NCBI GenBank assembly: GCA_021464525.1
Contig: JADRCO010000021.1
Location: 1-64,000 of the forward strand
DNA: 64,000 nucleotides
Source: Rhizophagus sp. LPA8_4_AMF
Lineage: Eukaryota; Glomeromycota; Glomeromycetes; Glomerales; Glomeraceae
Direction of reading: 5' to 3'
Part shown: positions 36,197 to 48,576 of the stretch, piece by piece
How the letters are laid out: every line of letters starts with the position of its first letter
Position numbering within the stretch: the stretch's first letter is position 1
The notes under the pieces: model-generated
Databases searched by the model: none
What the model was told of the DNA's origin: nothing
The model's input: the letters and a program-made list of their open reading frames with translations, nothing else
Made by a program: the position numbers and the translations under genes

Positions 36197-39100
36197 ATGA
36201 GTCAAATCATAGAAATCGATGATAAAATTGGTAAACCACATAACGACAAACCTATTACGAAGATAGAAATATCCCCAAATGAAAAATACCTTGTTACTTA
36301 CAGTAAAGAAGATAACTCAATTTTCGGTTGGAACGTTAATTATGTAGATGAGGGTCAACTTGACCCAATAAATATTTTCAAAATACCAGATAAAATTACT
36401 ATAAACCAATTATGTGTTTCAGATGACATGAAACTTGTGTATATTGAATCTACTGAATTAACTGAAAATCAAATAAGTAAGTACTAGTCACTTTTATACG
36501 ATTTAAGGATTGATATTTTATTATATTAGTATTTATCTAAATACGTTATTTAATATTTATTTAATTATATTTTATTAGGAATATATGATATGAAAGATAA
36601 CTCAAAAATTGAGTTAGATTATGATCTTGATGAATATGAATATTGCACCTTTAACTTAAACGGTGAATTTATTTTATATAATAGAGACAGTATACATAAA
36701 GGTTTACAAAACGTTATTATTATTTATTCCACGAAAATAAGAAATGATAAATGGACATGTAAAAGAATGTATAGAATACCAATGGAACTTAAATTAATTA
36801 TATCACAATATAATAATCTTTATTTATTTGCAAATAATTCGATTTATGAATGGGATATTCTTACCAAAAAAAGTATAAAAATATTTGGCAGTGATGAGAT
36901 GAATTATAATGATATGGTAACAAAGTATATTAAATTAATTTCCCAAACTTATTTAATTACTAATTAATATCGTTCTATTTTATATTTAAGTTGGTTCTTA
37001 GAAAAGATCTCAAAATTATCCGTAATAAAAAGTTTATTTGTACAAGAATCAAGGATAAAATTATTATTTATTCAATTGAATTAGAAATACCTATTGCTTC
37101 TTTGGATATAAATAATGGTATGATTATTTAACATTTATCATATTATTATACTATTTAAATTTACAATATTAAATAATTATCTGTTTAGATATTCAAATAT
37201 ATAATTATATGAAACGCATTGGTTTAAATTTACCTTTATTACCTCCATTATTAAGTACTACTAATGACGTTCAAACTACGACCGAATACACATTTCGAAT
37301 TCAAGATGGATATGTGTGGAAGGCTGAAAATTCTGATGAATTTGATGATACTATCAAAATCAACAAGGAAACATATGAAACACATGAACACTTAAACATT
37401 CATTTATTTAGTCCATATGTGGATACTATACGTGCATTATTTCAAGACATCGAGTCAAACTTTAAATATGAAAATAAATTAGATTCTTTGAAACATAATT
37501 CAATTAGATGGGAAATTAGGTTTAATGATCCTGAAAGAACAATTATACTGCAAGTTTTTAACGTTAATAGTGATGAATTGGCAATTTGCAAAAGAATTGA
37601 AAATTTTAATACTCGTGTACGACGTATCTTTTTACTTGGAATTGAGTTACTTAATGATGATAATGATATCATTTTAATAACATCAATAGGTCTTTTTATT
37701 TATCATTTAAATGAAAGAAACAAATCAATTTCTTTAAACTATTTTTATTATACAGAGTTACACCAAGATTCATTTAGGAAAAATGGTAAAATATTTTTAA
37801 AGGAAAATTTACCTTCACCAAATTATGATAGTTTTAAAATAAGTAATGAATGGGTTTCATATGTAAAAGATAATAAGGAGAGTCTCTTGAAATATGGTGT
37901 TGAATTATTAACATTTGCAATTAAAGAACAAAGGTTAGAATTAGTTGATGACATCTACAAAAAATGTATAAAATACTTTAAAGAAGATTTAAGGAATAAT
38001 AGGATGTATTTAAATATTATTACTTCTACAATGCCATATTTTAATGAATATTTTCCTGATTATATTTCAAAATATTCATTAGAAACAGCAATGATTATAG
38101 ATAATCCTACTTACAATACAGAATATCGGCGGGATCACAAATCACATCTTCATTCTTTCCAATATCCTCAAATAGTCGATTTAACTAAATCTATTTTATG
38201 GTTAAGATACAATACGTGGATGAAAAAATTATCTGAAAATCATGTGATAATGTACATTATTATTGAAATTTTAATTATACTTTTAATTTTACCCATTTTT
38301 CCAATTTATTTTGTAATATTTTCTATATTATCAAAATACCATTTTATTAATGATGCTTATGCAAATGGTGCATTTTCTATTTATTATAACCTTGTTGGCT
38401 TTTTTAAAAAGAAATATTCAAGACATAGAACAACACAGATAATTACTTTTATGATCCCTTATGTTAAGTTTGTGAATTATCCACAAGATTATAATTGGTT
38501 TTTAGAATTAATTTTGCCTAAACCTAGTCCTTTTGTTAACACAATAAGTAGTGATATCTATAAAACATTGGATGGTGAAGCATTAATTAATTTTAAATGG
38601 AACACCTATGGAAAATATTATCATAAGCTTATTTGGATTGGATATGCGGCTTTACTCGGATGTTTTGACGCGGCTGCTGGAATTCCACAACAACATATTA
38701 GTGCAAATATAATAAATAAACTTTTAATTGCTTCGATTATACTTGGATGTTTTCACCTAATTTTTGAAGTCCGTCAATTTATTTATGATCCTGCAAAGTG
38801 GATAAGAAGTGTTGGAAACATTATTGGTATACAATTTTTAATCATTTTAGAATATTTTAATAACAAAAGTGTTAATACTATTTATTATTATAGACACATG
38901 TATATACATGCTCCCTACACTCACTTCAATTTTATGGCTTCAAAAAAGTGATAAACATCAGATAATTCCATTTATAACTTTTTCGTGCCTGCTATTAAAT
39001 TTAAAGTTAATATCATTTTTTAGAATATTTGAGATTTATGATGAATATTACGCAATCGTCATTAGAATTGCTAAACGGGTCATGTTTTTCTTTGCATGTT

Positions 39101-40027
39101 TTATAATGGTTATTTTGGCAAGTTTCGCATTTGCGTTTTATATTTTATTATCACCAAAAATGGATTATCCTTTAGATGAACGTATAGTTAATGATGACCC
39201 TAATAATCCTTGGAGCTTGACAGCTACTTACCAATTATTTGAAAATGAGACCAGCACTAGTCCTAATCTATTTATTTCACAAAAACCTGATGAGAACACA
39301 AATATGTTTACAAACTACGCTAACTCACTTTTTGCAACGTGTCTATTACTCACAGGTATGCTTAATTTTAATGAAAAGCATTATTTAATTATTAAATTAA
39401 CTTTATTTAAACTTTTTACATATAGGTGATACAAGCTCGTTATCAAATTGGCCTTATGAAAAAAATCCAACACTCATGGTATTGATGATTTTATTCGCAT
39501 TTGCAACGGCAATATATATTCTGAATGTATTTATTACCCTATTTGGTGAGGCTATACAAAATAAGGATGAATCATATTTGATAATGAAGGCAGAGGTAAT
39601 ATCATATTTTAAATATCATTAGACGTTATATTTTATATTGTAGATTTAGCGAAATTTACGATTTCTTGTTTTTTTTTTTTGTAGTATTTGGTTAAAATTG
39701 AGTTATTTTACTTACTACCATATCAGAGACGTGGGAAATCATGGTTTCCTGAAGTAATGTATGTCGAATTATTCATATAAACAATTCATTCATTCGATAA
39801 TTTTTTTATTAACAGTTTATACGAATTTATCTTTAAGACATTATCATGCCAGTATGAAAAAGACTCGAAAAGAAATTAAAAAAATGATTGAAAATAAAGA
39901 ATGGAAAACCAAGGAATTCCCAGAACTGAAACGAAAGTTAACGGATAAACTTGAAATTGAAGATGATACTGGCGAGTTACAAACGCCAAAAGAAATACAT
40001 ATAGATAAAGTTACAACATTAAAATAG
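36197..40027 (+). CDS. WD40-like / TRP-type ion channel protein, paralog 2
   Basis: Eight exons, 1092 aa: 36197-36476, 36579-36916, 36991-37117, 37189-38826, 38894-39355, 39426-39595, 39685-39758, 39838-40027. Exon number, intron phases and several exon lengths (462 and 74 nt) equal those of the gene at 24113, so the two come from one duplication. The same architecture is visible: a WD40-like start (KIEISPNEKYLVTYSKEDNS), hydrophobic segments near the end of exon 4, conserved LKLISFFRIFEIYDEYY, pore-like GDTSSLSNWPYEKNP and a final helix ending NVFITLFGEA. The C-terminus is 19 residues longer than in paralog 1. Transmembrane and pore regions are far more alike than the N-terminal sensor-like half, suggesting divergence of input with conserved output (inference). 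The tandem array at 34671-36060 occupies its promoter side. Confidence 0.85.
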
Positions 40028-40174
40028 TATAATATAACGATCTACTATTTCATATTTTTATATAATTTTTATTCAAATAATAAAATATTTATTTAATATA
40101 TAGTATATATACAAATAACACAATATTAAGAAGCTGATAAATTTTAGTGCATAGTTATAAATTAATGATATCCC

Positions 40175-40465
40175 AGATATTGTACGGTGTTGTATTTATA
40201 TTGATTAACGTCACGAAGTGACGTTAACCGATATAAATACCACCGTACAATATCTATATTATCGTACGGCTAATGCAGATCATGCTTTAAATAGAAATTT
40301 CTTTTCAATATTGTACGCAAATAAACTTTTTTGATCAATATTGTACGCAAATAAACTATTGATATCAATATTGAACGCAAATAAACTTCTCATATCAATA
40401 TTGAATAATAATAAAAATATCGGTCAAAAAAATTAGCATGATCCTATAGGGCTGTGCGATAATAA
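40175..40465. repeat. Palindrome-bearing dispersed element, copy 1, with 30-bp tandem repeat
   Basis: An 80-bp imperfect palindrome (40175-40254) has the centre TAACGTCAC-GAA-GTGACGTTA and outer arms AGATATTGTACGG/CCGTACAATATCT. It is followed by GGCTAATGCAGATCATGCTT and ends near CCTATAGGGCTGTGCGATAA. A second copy in the opposite orientation lies at 55725-55866. Only this copy contains a 30-bp tandem repeat, CAATATTGTACGCAAATAAA, starting at 40306, 40336, 40366 and 40396. Confidence 0.75.
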
Positions 40466-40639
40466 AGTAAAAATAATGTTCAAGCATATTCAGAAAAGAT
40501 TATTGTATTTTGTATATTCCTTTTTTTTTATCGTCAATTAAAACAATTTAAAATATAAAATAACGATTATTCATTAATTGTATCACTATCAGCAAGCAAA
40601 TGATAAAATACGATTAATTCGTTTTTTGTTTTGCTGTCT

Positions 40640-40860
40640 TTGAAAATGCCTATACCTGAGGTCTAGAGCGGCGGATATATATAGTTTTGGAATTATTATG
40701 TGGAAAATCCTTACGGGAGAAAGGCCCATATAAAGATCAACCACATGCATGATATTCACCTTGATTTTAAAATTCTTGATGGACTTCGACCAACTATTCC
40801 TGATGGTGAACCTGATAATTATTGCAATCTAATGCAAGAATGTTGGCACATTGACTGAAA
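40640..40860 (+). pseudogene. Protein kinase C-lobe remnant
   Basis: Fragments of a kinase C-lobe can be read: ADIYSFGIIMWKILTGERP in one frame, then HDIHLDFKILDGLRPTIPDG and a closing LMQECWHID in another, followed by a stop. At least one frameshift separates the two parts, and everything upstream of the activation segment is missing. It matches the same kinase type as the gene at 52559. It is clearly non-functional. Confidence 0.75.
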
Positions 40861-42102
40861 ATTCGTGATTGGATCGAGCCAATGTATGGCATTTGGTCAT
40901 TGACTTAACCGGTTATCTTATATTATCCATAGGGTAATTTGGGAAAATTATAAGGAATCTTGTTTTTAATTAAAAAATGACAGTTGAGTATATAGAAAGT
41001 GAGTAATGTAGATTGACTAAGTGTAGTTTACAACCATTAAAAATAAACTTGTGATACTACAATTACTATGCTTCTGTGTGCAAACTGAATTTTAATATAT
41101 AATTTATTAAATTGTTGATTAAATTTCATTAAATAATTGAAAAAATGTACAAATAATGTAAATGAATAACTATACTAGGGAACGCAAACCGTTCAGGTCC
41201 GAGCATAATCAATTTATCGCGTGAAATTAATCAACAAGTGAAATTAGTCACGTGTAATTGATTTGACTATGTCACGTGTTTGTTGATATACTTCCAATTT
41301 ACTAAAGACTTGCAATGGTTCCCCATTTCATGAATTTTTCTTTCACCGTATTACGTCCAGTTAATTATCCCTCGCTAAGATTTGACTTACAATTTTCATC
41401 ATAAAGCAGCATTTAGCCGATAATAATTTAGTCGATTATTGAGCGAATCAATTAAATGAATCTTTTATAATTAAAATGATTTTATTTAAACATCATGATA
41501 TATAATAAATTTTTTTTATAATAATGCAATATGATGACATTATTTTCGAGATTCCTTTCAAATATTTCCTTTTTCATCATCGAATTGAGCTTCATAAAAC
41601 ATTAATTACGACAAGTTTTTATTATATAACAAACATGATGTACTCCTGTTTCATTCAGTTACATGACATATAGATCTAAAGTGGCAGAATTATCTACATA
41701 AGCAACAAACTTATATGTCAACGATTAAAACTTGAAAACAATAAAACAAGATTTTATTAAGATTTATTAATTTTGGGACATAAATTTAAACATAAATGAT
41801 TTGATAAAATTATTCACATATAATTTAGACTTAAATTCTCTTCTCTTAAATAAACAAAATAAAAAACTTAAAATAATCTTAGACTTTGTACTTATTATAA
41901 TATACTTATAAATATGTAACAACTATTATAGTGTGTCATAATTCTACGTTTACGCGATCGCGAAAAAAAATTTATGGCCTAATATAGCATCCCACGATAT
42001 ATATTGTAAACTCTCTACGATGATAAGTAATTATAGTAAAAAAAAAAGAAAAAAAAACTCTCAATTAAGATCCAAATGATGTCAACGATGATACGACCGT
42101 GT
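40861..42102. other. Intergenic region
   Basis: CACGTG-type motifs recur at about 41240-41280 in a segment with repeated GTGAAATTAATCA. Nothing else was recognised. Confidence 0.4.
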
Positions 42103-42309
42103 TCAGTTAAATGGCGATCCATTAAATAATTGATTCGCGAATGGATTAGTTGTAGTTTGTTGAGGTAGACTTTCGATTAATCTCAACATGTTATCATTAT
42201 TAATCGGTGTATGTCCTCTATTAATTAGATTTCTTGCCTTTCTTCTTCCCCTTCGTGTTTGAGAATGCCTAAAGCGGTTTAAAGGACGCCTTAAGTGGTT
42301 TGAGAGCAT
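42103..42309 (-). CDS. LFNG-family Arg-rich microprotein, copy D
   Basis: Intronless frame for 68 residues, the longest simple member. The basic N-terminus includes LRRPLNRFRHSQTRRGRRKA. It continues INNDNMLRLIESLPQQ and ends NPFANQLFNGSPFN. A TTATATAA box lies about 95 bases before the ATG (42403-42410), with a T-run/A-run tract between them. The function is unknown. It matches copies B/C best at the C-terminus but has an unrelated first half, as expected if the C-terminal motif is what is constrained. Confidence 0.78.
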   Translation of the reverse strand: MLSNHLRRPLNRFRHSQTRRGRRKARNLINRGHTPINNDNMLRLIESLPQQTTTNPFANQLFNGSPFN

Positions 42310-44683
42310 TTTTAGTTTGTAACTTTGTAAAATGTGAAATTAATTGATCTTTTTTTTTTTTTTTAAAGAAAATACTAATGGAACGATAAGTTACTTACGA
42401 TGTTATATAAATGTTATTTTCTTTATCATATGCTAATCTAAAAAAAAATACGTATCACGATTTTTTTCCCGCCGCTTAGACAATATCACCTTTTTTTGCA
42501 TTTATTTCATAGTTAAAATCAGATTGGTTCCGAAATTCTGGTGTTGAAAGGAAATTTTTTTACACAAAAAAAATATGATTCGTGTATTTGTACATTCGTG
42601 TATTAGTAAAATAACTATTATACGAATGGAAATTGGAGGATCAGAATTGACACGGGGAAAAAACTTAAAGCCATGATAAAATAAATAAGTAAATCCCTTT
42701 GTATTTTATATATTTTATTTTATTTCATAAAATCAAAATCGTATAATTTAACGATCGATATAGTCCATTATTGAAAAAAGCATTGTTGTAATTACTTATA
42801 TTGATCGGATCAAAATTTTTGTTGCGAAAGAAAGCGATCACCAATTAGAATCTAATCAGACTACAATATATATATAAAGGTTTTCATGAAAGCTTTCAAA
42901 ATAATTTAATCATCACACCTCAATTACATAAATTAATTATTTATATTTATACGCCGGTGACAAATAGATCTCTACAAAAAATACAAAAAATAATTCACTC
43001 TTATTTCTTTAACATTTGCCATATTAAAAATTAAGAATATTGCAATATGATAGGTGTAATGCAAAAATACTGAAACATAATAATTTTATTTTCTTATTAC
43101 AGTAAGATTTATGCATTAATGAATAATAAATAAATAATAAAATAATGATATTGAAAATTTCCAAAAAAAAATTATTAAACCATATGAAAACTGTTTGAAA
43201 AAATTAAAATGGCAGTTTTAATTATAAATTTTCTCAGTATTATGTAGATTTAGAATTTGAAATTTATATTTTTCGATTATAGAAAATTTAATCATAAAAT
43301 TACGCAAGAATACAAAAGGAACATACTATTGTTGAAAAGTATATTGCATACAATATATTTTTTTTAATATAAAGTTTAAGATAAAATAGGCCACGGAAAA
43401 TTTTTTCTTCTCATAGTATATGCATTCACAGGATGTTACATTACATTACATATGACTCAAAATTTTGAAAAAAAAAAAATGATTTTCTGTTAACAATCTA
43501 TAGTTTTTAATGAAATATCTTATCTGTTATAGAAAGCTAAAATTAGATTATTCGAAAGGGATAATTTTATCAAATCATTTTTATTTTTAAATTTGCGGCA
43601 ACTACCGAAATATTACTATTTTATTGCTTTACCTCAAATGGTTTTGAACAACGTTTACGGCGTCTAGATTGCACAATTTAATAAATGATGCAAAGCTCAA
43701 AAAGGAAATGTTGAAAAGAATCAATGTTATCATAATGCATCATACATGATCGACCTAAACGTAGTAAAATTTTCAAATGATTACGCCGTTATATATTTAA
43801 AAATACAATGAAAAAAAGGAATATTATCAAAATCACACTATTCGGCTTATACGGAGTTAATTTATTCGAAAAAAATATAATTTAAAAAATCCATTTAATA
43901 ATGATTCACCGAGACGAGGAATTATGCTGCGCAACGAAATGCTGTAGGCTGAAATCAATGCACGTGACCACACATTAGTTACATTCTTATCATAATTATT
44001 TATGGTTAGATCATTGGAATTTAAATGAACGGCTATGTAAATATAAAATTAAATGAGCCGGGTAAATATTATTTAATTTTAAGTCAAAAACTTAAAGCGG
44101 ATAAATTAGTTACAATTGACTACGGTTAAATTATTAACCTTTTAAATAAATATTAAAAACCCGTTATTTCCCCAACTTATGAAATTGAAATGTCACGAAC
44201 TACTTAATTTTTCTTAGTTTGTTTAAGAACTGTCAAACCAACTTGAAACATAACTGGATCTTTGAATCACAAATTATTTTACTTTTGTTTTTTTTTTGTC
44301 AAGTCTTTACTTATTTTAGCGACAAAAAATTAAGCATAAAAATAAACGATTTTTTTTTATCAAGATAAACAAAATGGTAGCCTCAGCGTAACAAATTTAG
44401 CCACAATGTATTACTGCGTAGAGTGACGCTTACGTTAATCATGTCGGTTTTCATTATTAAACAATTGCATTTAACTTCGGAGTTAAATTTATCGGTGTTC
44501 TAGAACTTAAACGTACTTTGATGTTTTGTTCAAGTATGAGAAAAAAAATGAAAGTAAATTCAAAGATACTTTTCTACACAGAAATAGTGGAATAAAATAA
44601 AAAATGTTTAATCGAACGGTATATGTACTCCTGTAAAAAAAGTATATATTTTCGTTTTTCAATCATACTTGCTGTAATTAAAT
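42310..44683. other. Intergenic AT-rich region
   Basis: No gene, RNA or repeat that I can support over about 2.3 kb, apart from the upstream region of copy D. Confidence 0.45.
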
Positions 44684-44880
44684 TTACACCTCTCTTCCTG
44701 CTTTTTGATCTTCATTGAGTAATCCAATATCTCTAAAGTCATTTTCAAAATCTTGATTAGAATCTTTTGTTCGCCCTTCCCTATAAGATTGGGTTGCAGA
44801 ACCAGAACCAGCTTCAGTAACAGTTTCAAGTTCAGGTCATACTGATAGACGAGCTTTAGGGCCTCTTTCTTGGTCAGTTT
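44684..44880 (-). pseudogene. Decayed coding fragment, unrecognised
   Basis: On the minus strand, 44836-44684 reads as a hydrophilic coding-like tail (ETVTEAGSGSATQSYREG...FENDFRDIGLLNEDQKAGRE) ending in TAA. Upstream the same frame continues (QTDQERGPKARLS) across an in-frame TGA. The composition (Glu/Asp/Gly/Arg) is unlike random AT-rich sequence. I do not recognise the protein. It may be the last exon of a dead gene. Confidence 0.4.
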
Positions 44881-44934
44881 GTAGAATAGTTTATAATGAA
44901 GCAAGATATAGGCAAAAAAAAGGAGAGGCAAATA

Positions 44935-45072
44935 ATGTTTCATCAAAAAACAATTCAAGAAAGACGAAGACGTCGTCAAATACGCAATATTGAATTTATT
45001 CCTAACCCTCCAGCTCCAAACCCAAATATTAACAATACTTGTGAATTTATAAATGGGTTTTCTTTCCCATGA
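44935..45072 (+). CDS. Possible distant LFNG-family microprotein, copy E
   Basis: 45-residue frame: basic RRRRRQIRN block after ten residues, a Pro/Asn-rich middle (PNPPAPNPNINN), and an end CEFINGFSFP that resembles the family LFNGSPF. The central TLRR/NLP block is absent. The plus strand just upstream is also open in another frame and overlaps sequence of the decayed minus-strand fragment, so chance cannot be excluded. I rank it as a weak relative. Confidence 0.35.
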   Translation: MFHQKTIQERRRRRQIRNIEFIPNPPAPNPNINNTCEFINGFSFP

Positions 45073-46203
45073 ACATTCCTTTTTACTAATAAACCCATTT
45101 TTTTTTATATATACTACATATATACATGAAATTTATATTATAATTCACATATTTATATATACATATATTTATACTACTACATATACTTTTTTATTTAATT
45201 TCTTAAAGTGATTAATATTGACAATCGAATATTTCTTTTACCCTTGCGCACACGTATATACTTTCTACGATAGTACTTGATTGAACGTTACTTCGTAAAT
45301 TACTTTTTTATTCGTAATCGTACAACATGATTCTACTCTATAAGTTTTATTTTCCGGAGCAAAGCGTAGAACTGTAAATTTGCGAAATATGAATTTATAT
45401 TTTATGCCATGAATTTATATAACTGATAATATGACATGAATTTATTTATATATATGATTTATTTAATATGACATAATATGATATTTATAAGTATGAATTT
45501 ATATTATACATATTTACTTTAAATTCAAAATATTTTATTCCTTTAAAAAATTTCTAATTTTTTATTGATTTTCTAAAAAAAGTCAAAGATTTATATACTA
45601 TCAATTTTATAAGTAATTTTTTAATAAATTTTAAGATTCAGATAAAACTTTAGTGAAACAAAAAATCTAAATGAGTTGGATAATAAATATTTAATTTTTT
45701 TCAAATTTTTTTTAAATTTTTTTCATGTGACTTTTTGGCGCATTAGTGTGTAACACTGTGCGCATCTAATAAATAAGAAATGATATAATTATAACGTAAT
45801 AACCTTTATTTTCTTTATTTTATGAAAGTTATCGCGGATATAAGGCATATGATTTTGTTTTTTCTTACGTCATAATGATATAGTGGCTCAAAAATTTCGA
45901 AGCCCACTAAGCCGATTTAAAAATTAATTATTTAGCATAAATTGATTTTTATTCATTTTCTTTCAACATAGGCAAATATAGATAAGACTGATGGTTTTTG
46001 TATGGAGAAGAAGAAATCAGGTCATATACTAAAATGTTAAACCTATGAAAGAAAAAAAAAGAAACAAAAAGGCAAATCACTCTTAGCCACCTCCAAAGTA
46101 ACCCTAAAAACTTAATTTCTAAGGTAAAATTTTTTATCCCAAATATTGATCTTAAAAAAAATTTACGAACGATACATCTTTTTGTAGAAAGTAAAAAAAA
46201 AAA
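45073..46203. other. Intergenic region
   Basis: There are TA-rich stretches with repeated ATGAATTTATAT near 45390-45500. No gene is supported; a 96-codon minus-strand frame at 45949-46239 overlaps copy F and is poly-Phe/Leu low complexity. Confidence 0.4.
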
Positions 46204-46407
46204 ATGGTTCATTACAACAAACGAAATCGTAAACGACAAATCAAAAATTGGTTCAAAAGAGAAAGAAATAACAACGACATCCGCAAATTGGTTTCAAACC
46301 TTCCTAAACAAAATGCGAAAACCGAATTCGAAAACCACTTGTTTAACGGATCAACTTCTTCTTACTTATTCACTTTAACTTCCTCTATCATTTATCCGAT
46401 TATCTAA
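46204..46407 (+). CDS. LFNG-family Arg-rich microprotein, copy F
   Basis: Intronless 67-residue frame whose start follows a run of A. Basic start (YNKRNRKRQIKNWFKRERN), then NNDIRKLVSNLPKQN, then FENHLFNGSTSSY. Unlike its relatives it does not stop after the motif but carries about 16 extra hydrophobic residues (LFTLTSSIIYPII). The extension may come from loss of the ancestral stop or be a real variant. The central NLPxQN block and LFNGS are well kept. No TATA box at the usual distance is obvious. Confidence 0.7.
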   Translation: MVHYNKRNRKRQIKNWFKRERNNNDIRKLVSNLPKQNAKTEFENHLFNGSTSSYLFTLTSSIIYPII

Positions 46408-48409
46408 TTTGTTTTTTTTTCTTTGTCCCCTTTCTCGCTTTTTGTCTCTTTCGTATTATCTTTTTTTTACGTTTTATAGCATAATGTTTTTATCGAATTT
46501 AAAGAAGTTTATAAATAAATTTAATCGATTGTGAATTCTTAAATTCATAAAGTTCAAAGTTCATAAAGTTCATAATAGTGTTTTATTTTAAAAGCAAAAA
46601 TGAAAAAACATATCTTAAACGAAAAAGAATGAAATAAATAAAAGTTTTTTTATTTCAAGGTATCTTACTTCTTACCGTTATTAAGAATATCGTGAATTTA
46701 CTAGTAATTTATATTTAATTCTCTTACATATCAAGGCAGCATTTATATTTCTTTTTCGAGTTAGAAACTCTAGAAGCGAAAGACTTAAATTTCTTTTGAT
46801 TCATGTATGCAAATGCATGCGCGCGGGTGAAATATTTTTTTTTTACCGATGAAATCAACTGAAGGCGTTGGTTTGCACACCATATTATCAAATAGTGTAT
46901 GTAACAAAAAAAATTTTGACATATGTAAGTTTCAGTTTATTAACTGGTAAAACAACTAATATATTTTTTATTCCCAAAAAACTACTTGGAAACTGAGATT
47001 TGGGTGATTGGTTCACAAATTCAGATGATTAATTACTATTTTCAAATATAAAAAAGCTTTCTAACGATGTATATTTACCTTTCAAATTATTGCGACAAAA
47101 TATCAAATTAATGCCGAATATATTAAAAAAATTATTCAGCTTCCATCCCGAATAATACAGACAGCTAATCATTACATGTAACGGTAAGTATTACCGTAAT
47201 TTCACTAGTTAAAAATTCTCATTTCTCCATCTGGTTTACAATAACAGAACATTACCTTGATTAAATTTTTATGGAAAAAAACATATTTTAATGTGTCTAT
47301 TTTTATATTATTATTGTAATAATTTATATCAAGCGATTTATTAAAATTTGGATCATTTTAGTGAGAAAATGGCTCTTAATGTTCATTTTGGAAAGGAATT
47401 TTTTAAACCAATGAATGGTCAATAATTTTCTAAAATTTGATCCTCAATCAAGAATTCTCTTGGTTAAAATGAATTTTGTTATCTGCCTGTTCCAGAAGCA
47501 GTCGTAAGATGAATTAAAGAATTCCAATTTATTGTTGAAATATATATGATTTCTTTGGTAAAGAGTTGTCGAAAGCAATAAATGTAATAGAAAACAACAC
47601 TAAAAGCGTATAATATGGCATTCGCCAGCTTCATTTGAAGGTTTCTCAAAAAATTTTTTTAAATAAAAAAATATTTTAAAAAATAAAAAATTCGGAACCA
47701 TGGTTTTCTAACCATGTAAAATTTATCTTTTTATGTTTATTATTACAGGAGTTCATAGTGTGCTGAAAATTAGTATTTTTTTTGACATTTTTGCATATAT
47801 GTCGATCATTTAAGAGAAATGATACCTTAAAATAATCGGTGAAGATTTGTCATATAGTTGTCTCATCGTCTCATAAATTGTAAATTGACGATCATTTCGA
47901 TGACAAATGATATGAAGTTTTTGGACCACATCGTTACAACTTTACTTAAAAATCAAAGGGTTTAGGATACTATTAGACTTTTATGTGTTATTATGCGAAA
48001 TGACCTGAAATAATGATTCAGGTGATATCGATATTTTGGCATTATGGTTACTCAAATGAAACTTTAATATTGCACATCATGCAAAATTTTGTATGGTTGG
48101 TTTTATTAGGAATTTCATTTCAAATATTTTAAATGAAAAAAAATAAAAATAAATCTGTCCAATTCGTTTAGGAAATCAAAGTATCAATATGAATTTTTTT
48201 TAATGAATATTATAACCTTTAATATAAAGGAAAATGCACTTGAATTAATAAATCTTTGCCTATCGGTAAAATCTCAGATTGTCCTTGCGTAACTTCTGTA
48301 TGCAATACATTGATAGCCATTTCACTTCTAACGATAGAGGCCGTTTTTGGTTTTTTTTCTGAGAATTTCTTTAGTAATTCATTCCTAAAATAGTTACACT
48401 GTTCGAAGT
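46408..48409. other. Intergenic region
   Basis: No gene or RNA was recognised in about 2 kb. Confidence 0.4.
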
Positions 48410-48576
48410 GGTATGGTTTCCACTATGGAAACTTTGGTGTACATGATTGAAATTTGTCCAATTTCCATAACTTTTCCACAAAAGCTGGAAACTTCATTGA
48501 AATCTGGCGTACACCATGGAAAATTGGACAGGTTTCCGCTAAATTTTAATAGTATAAACTTCATGTAAACCATACC
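48410..48576. mobile_element. Small foldback element
   Basis: Ends GGTATGGTTT (48410) and AAACCATACC (to 48576) are inverted. Inside, GGTGTAC...TTGTCCAATTTCCA is mirrored by TGGAAAATTGGACA with GTACACC, so the whole ~167 bp can fold back. It is non-coding, and no clear target duplication was seen. Confidence 0.55.
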
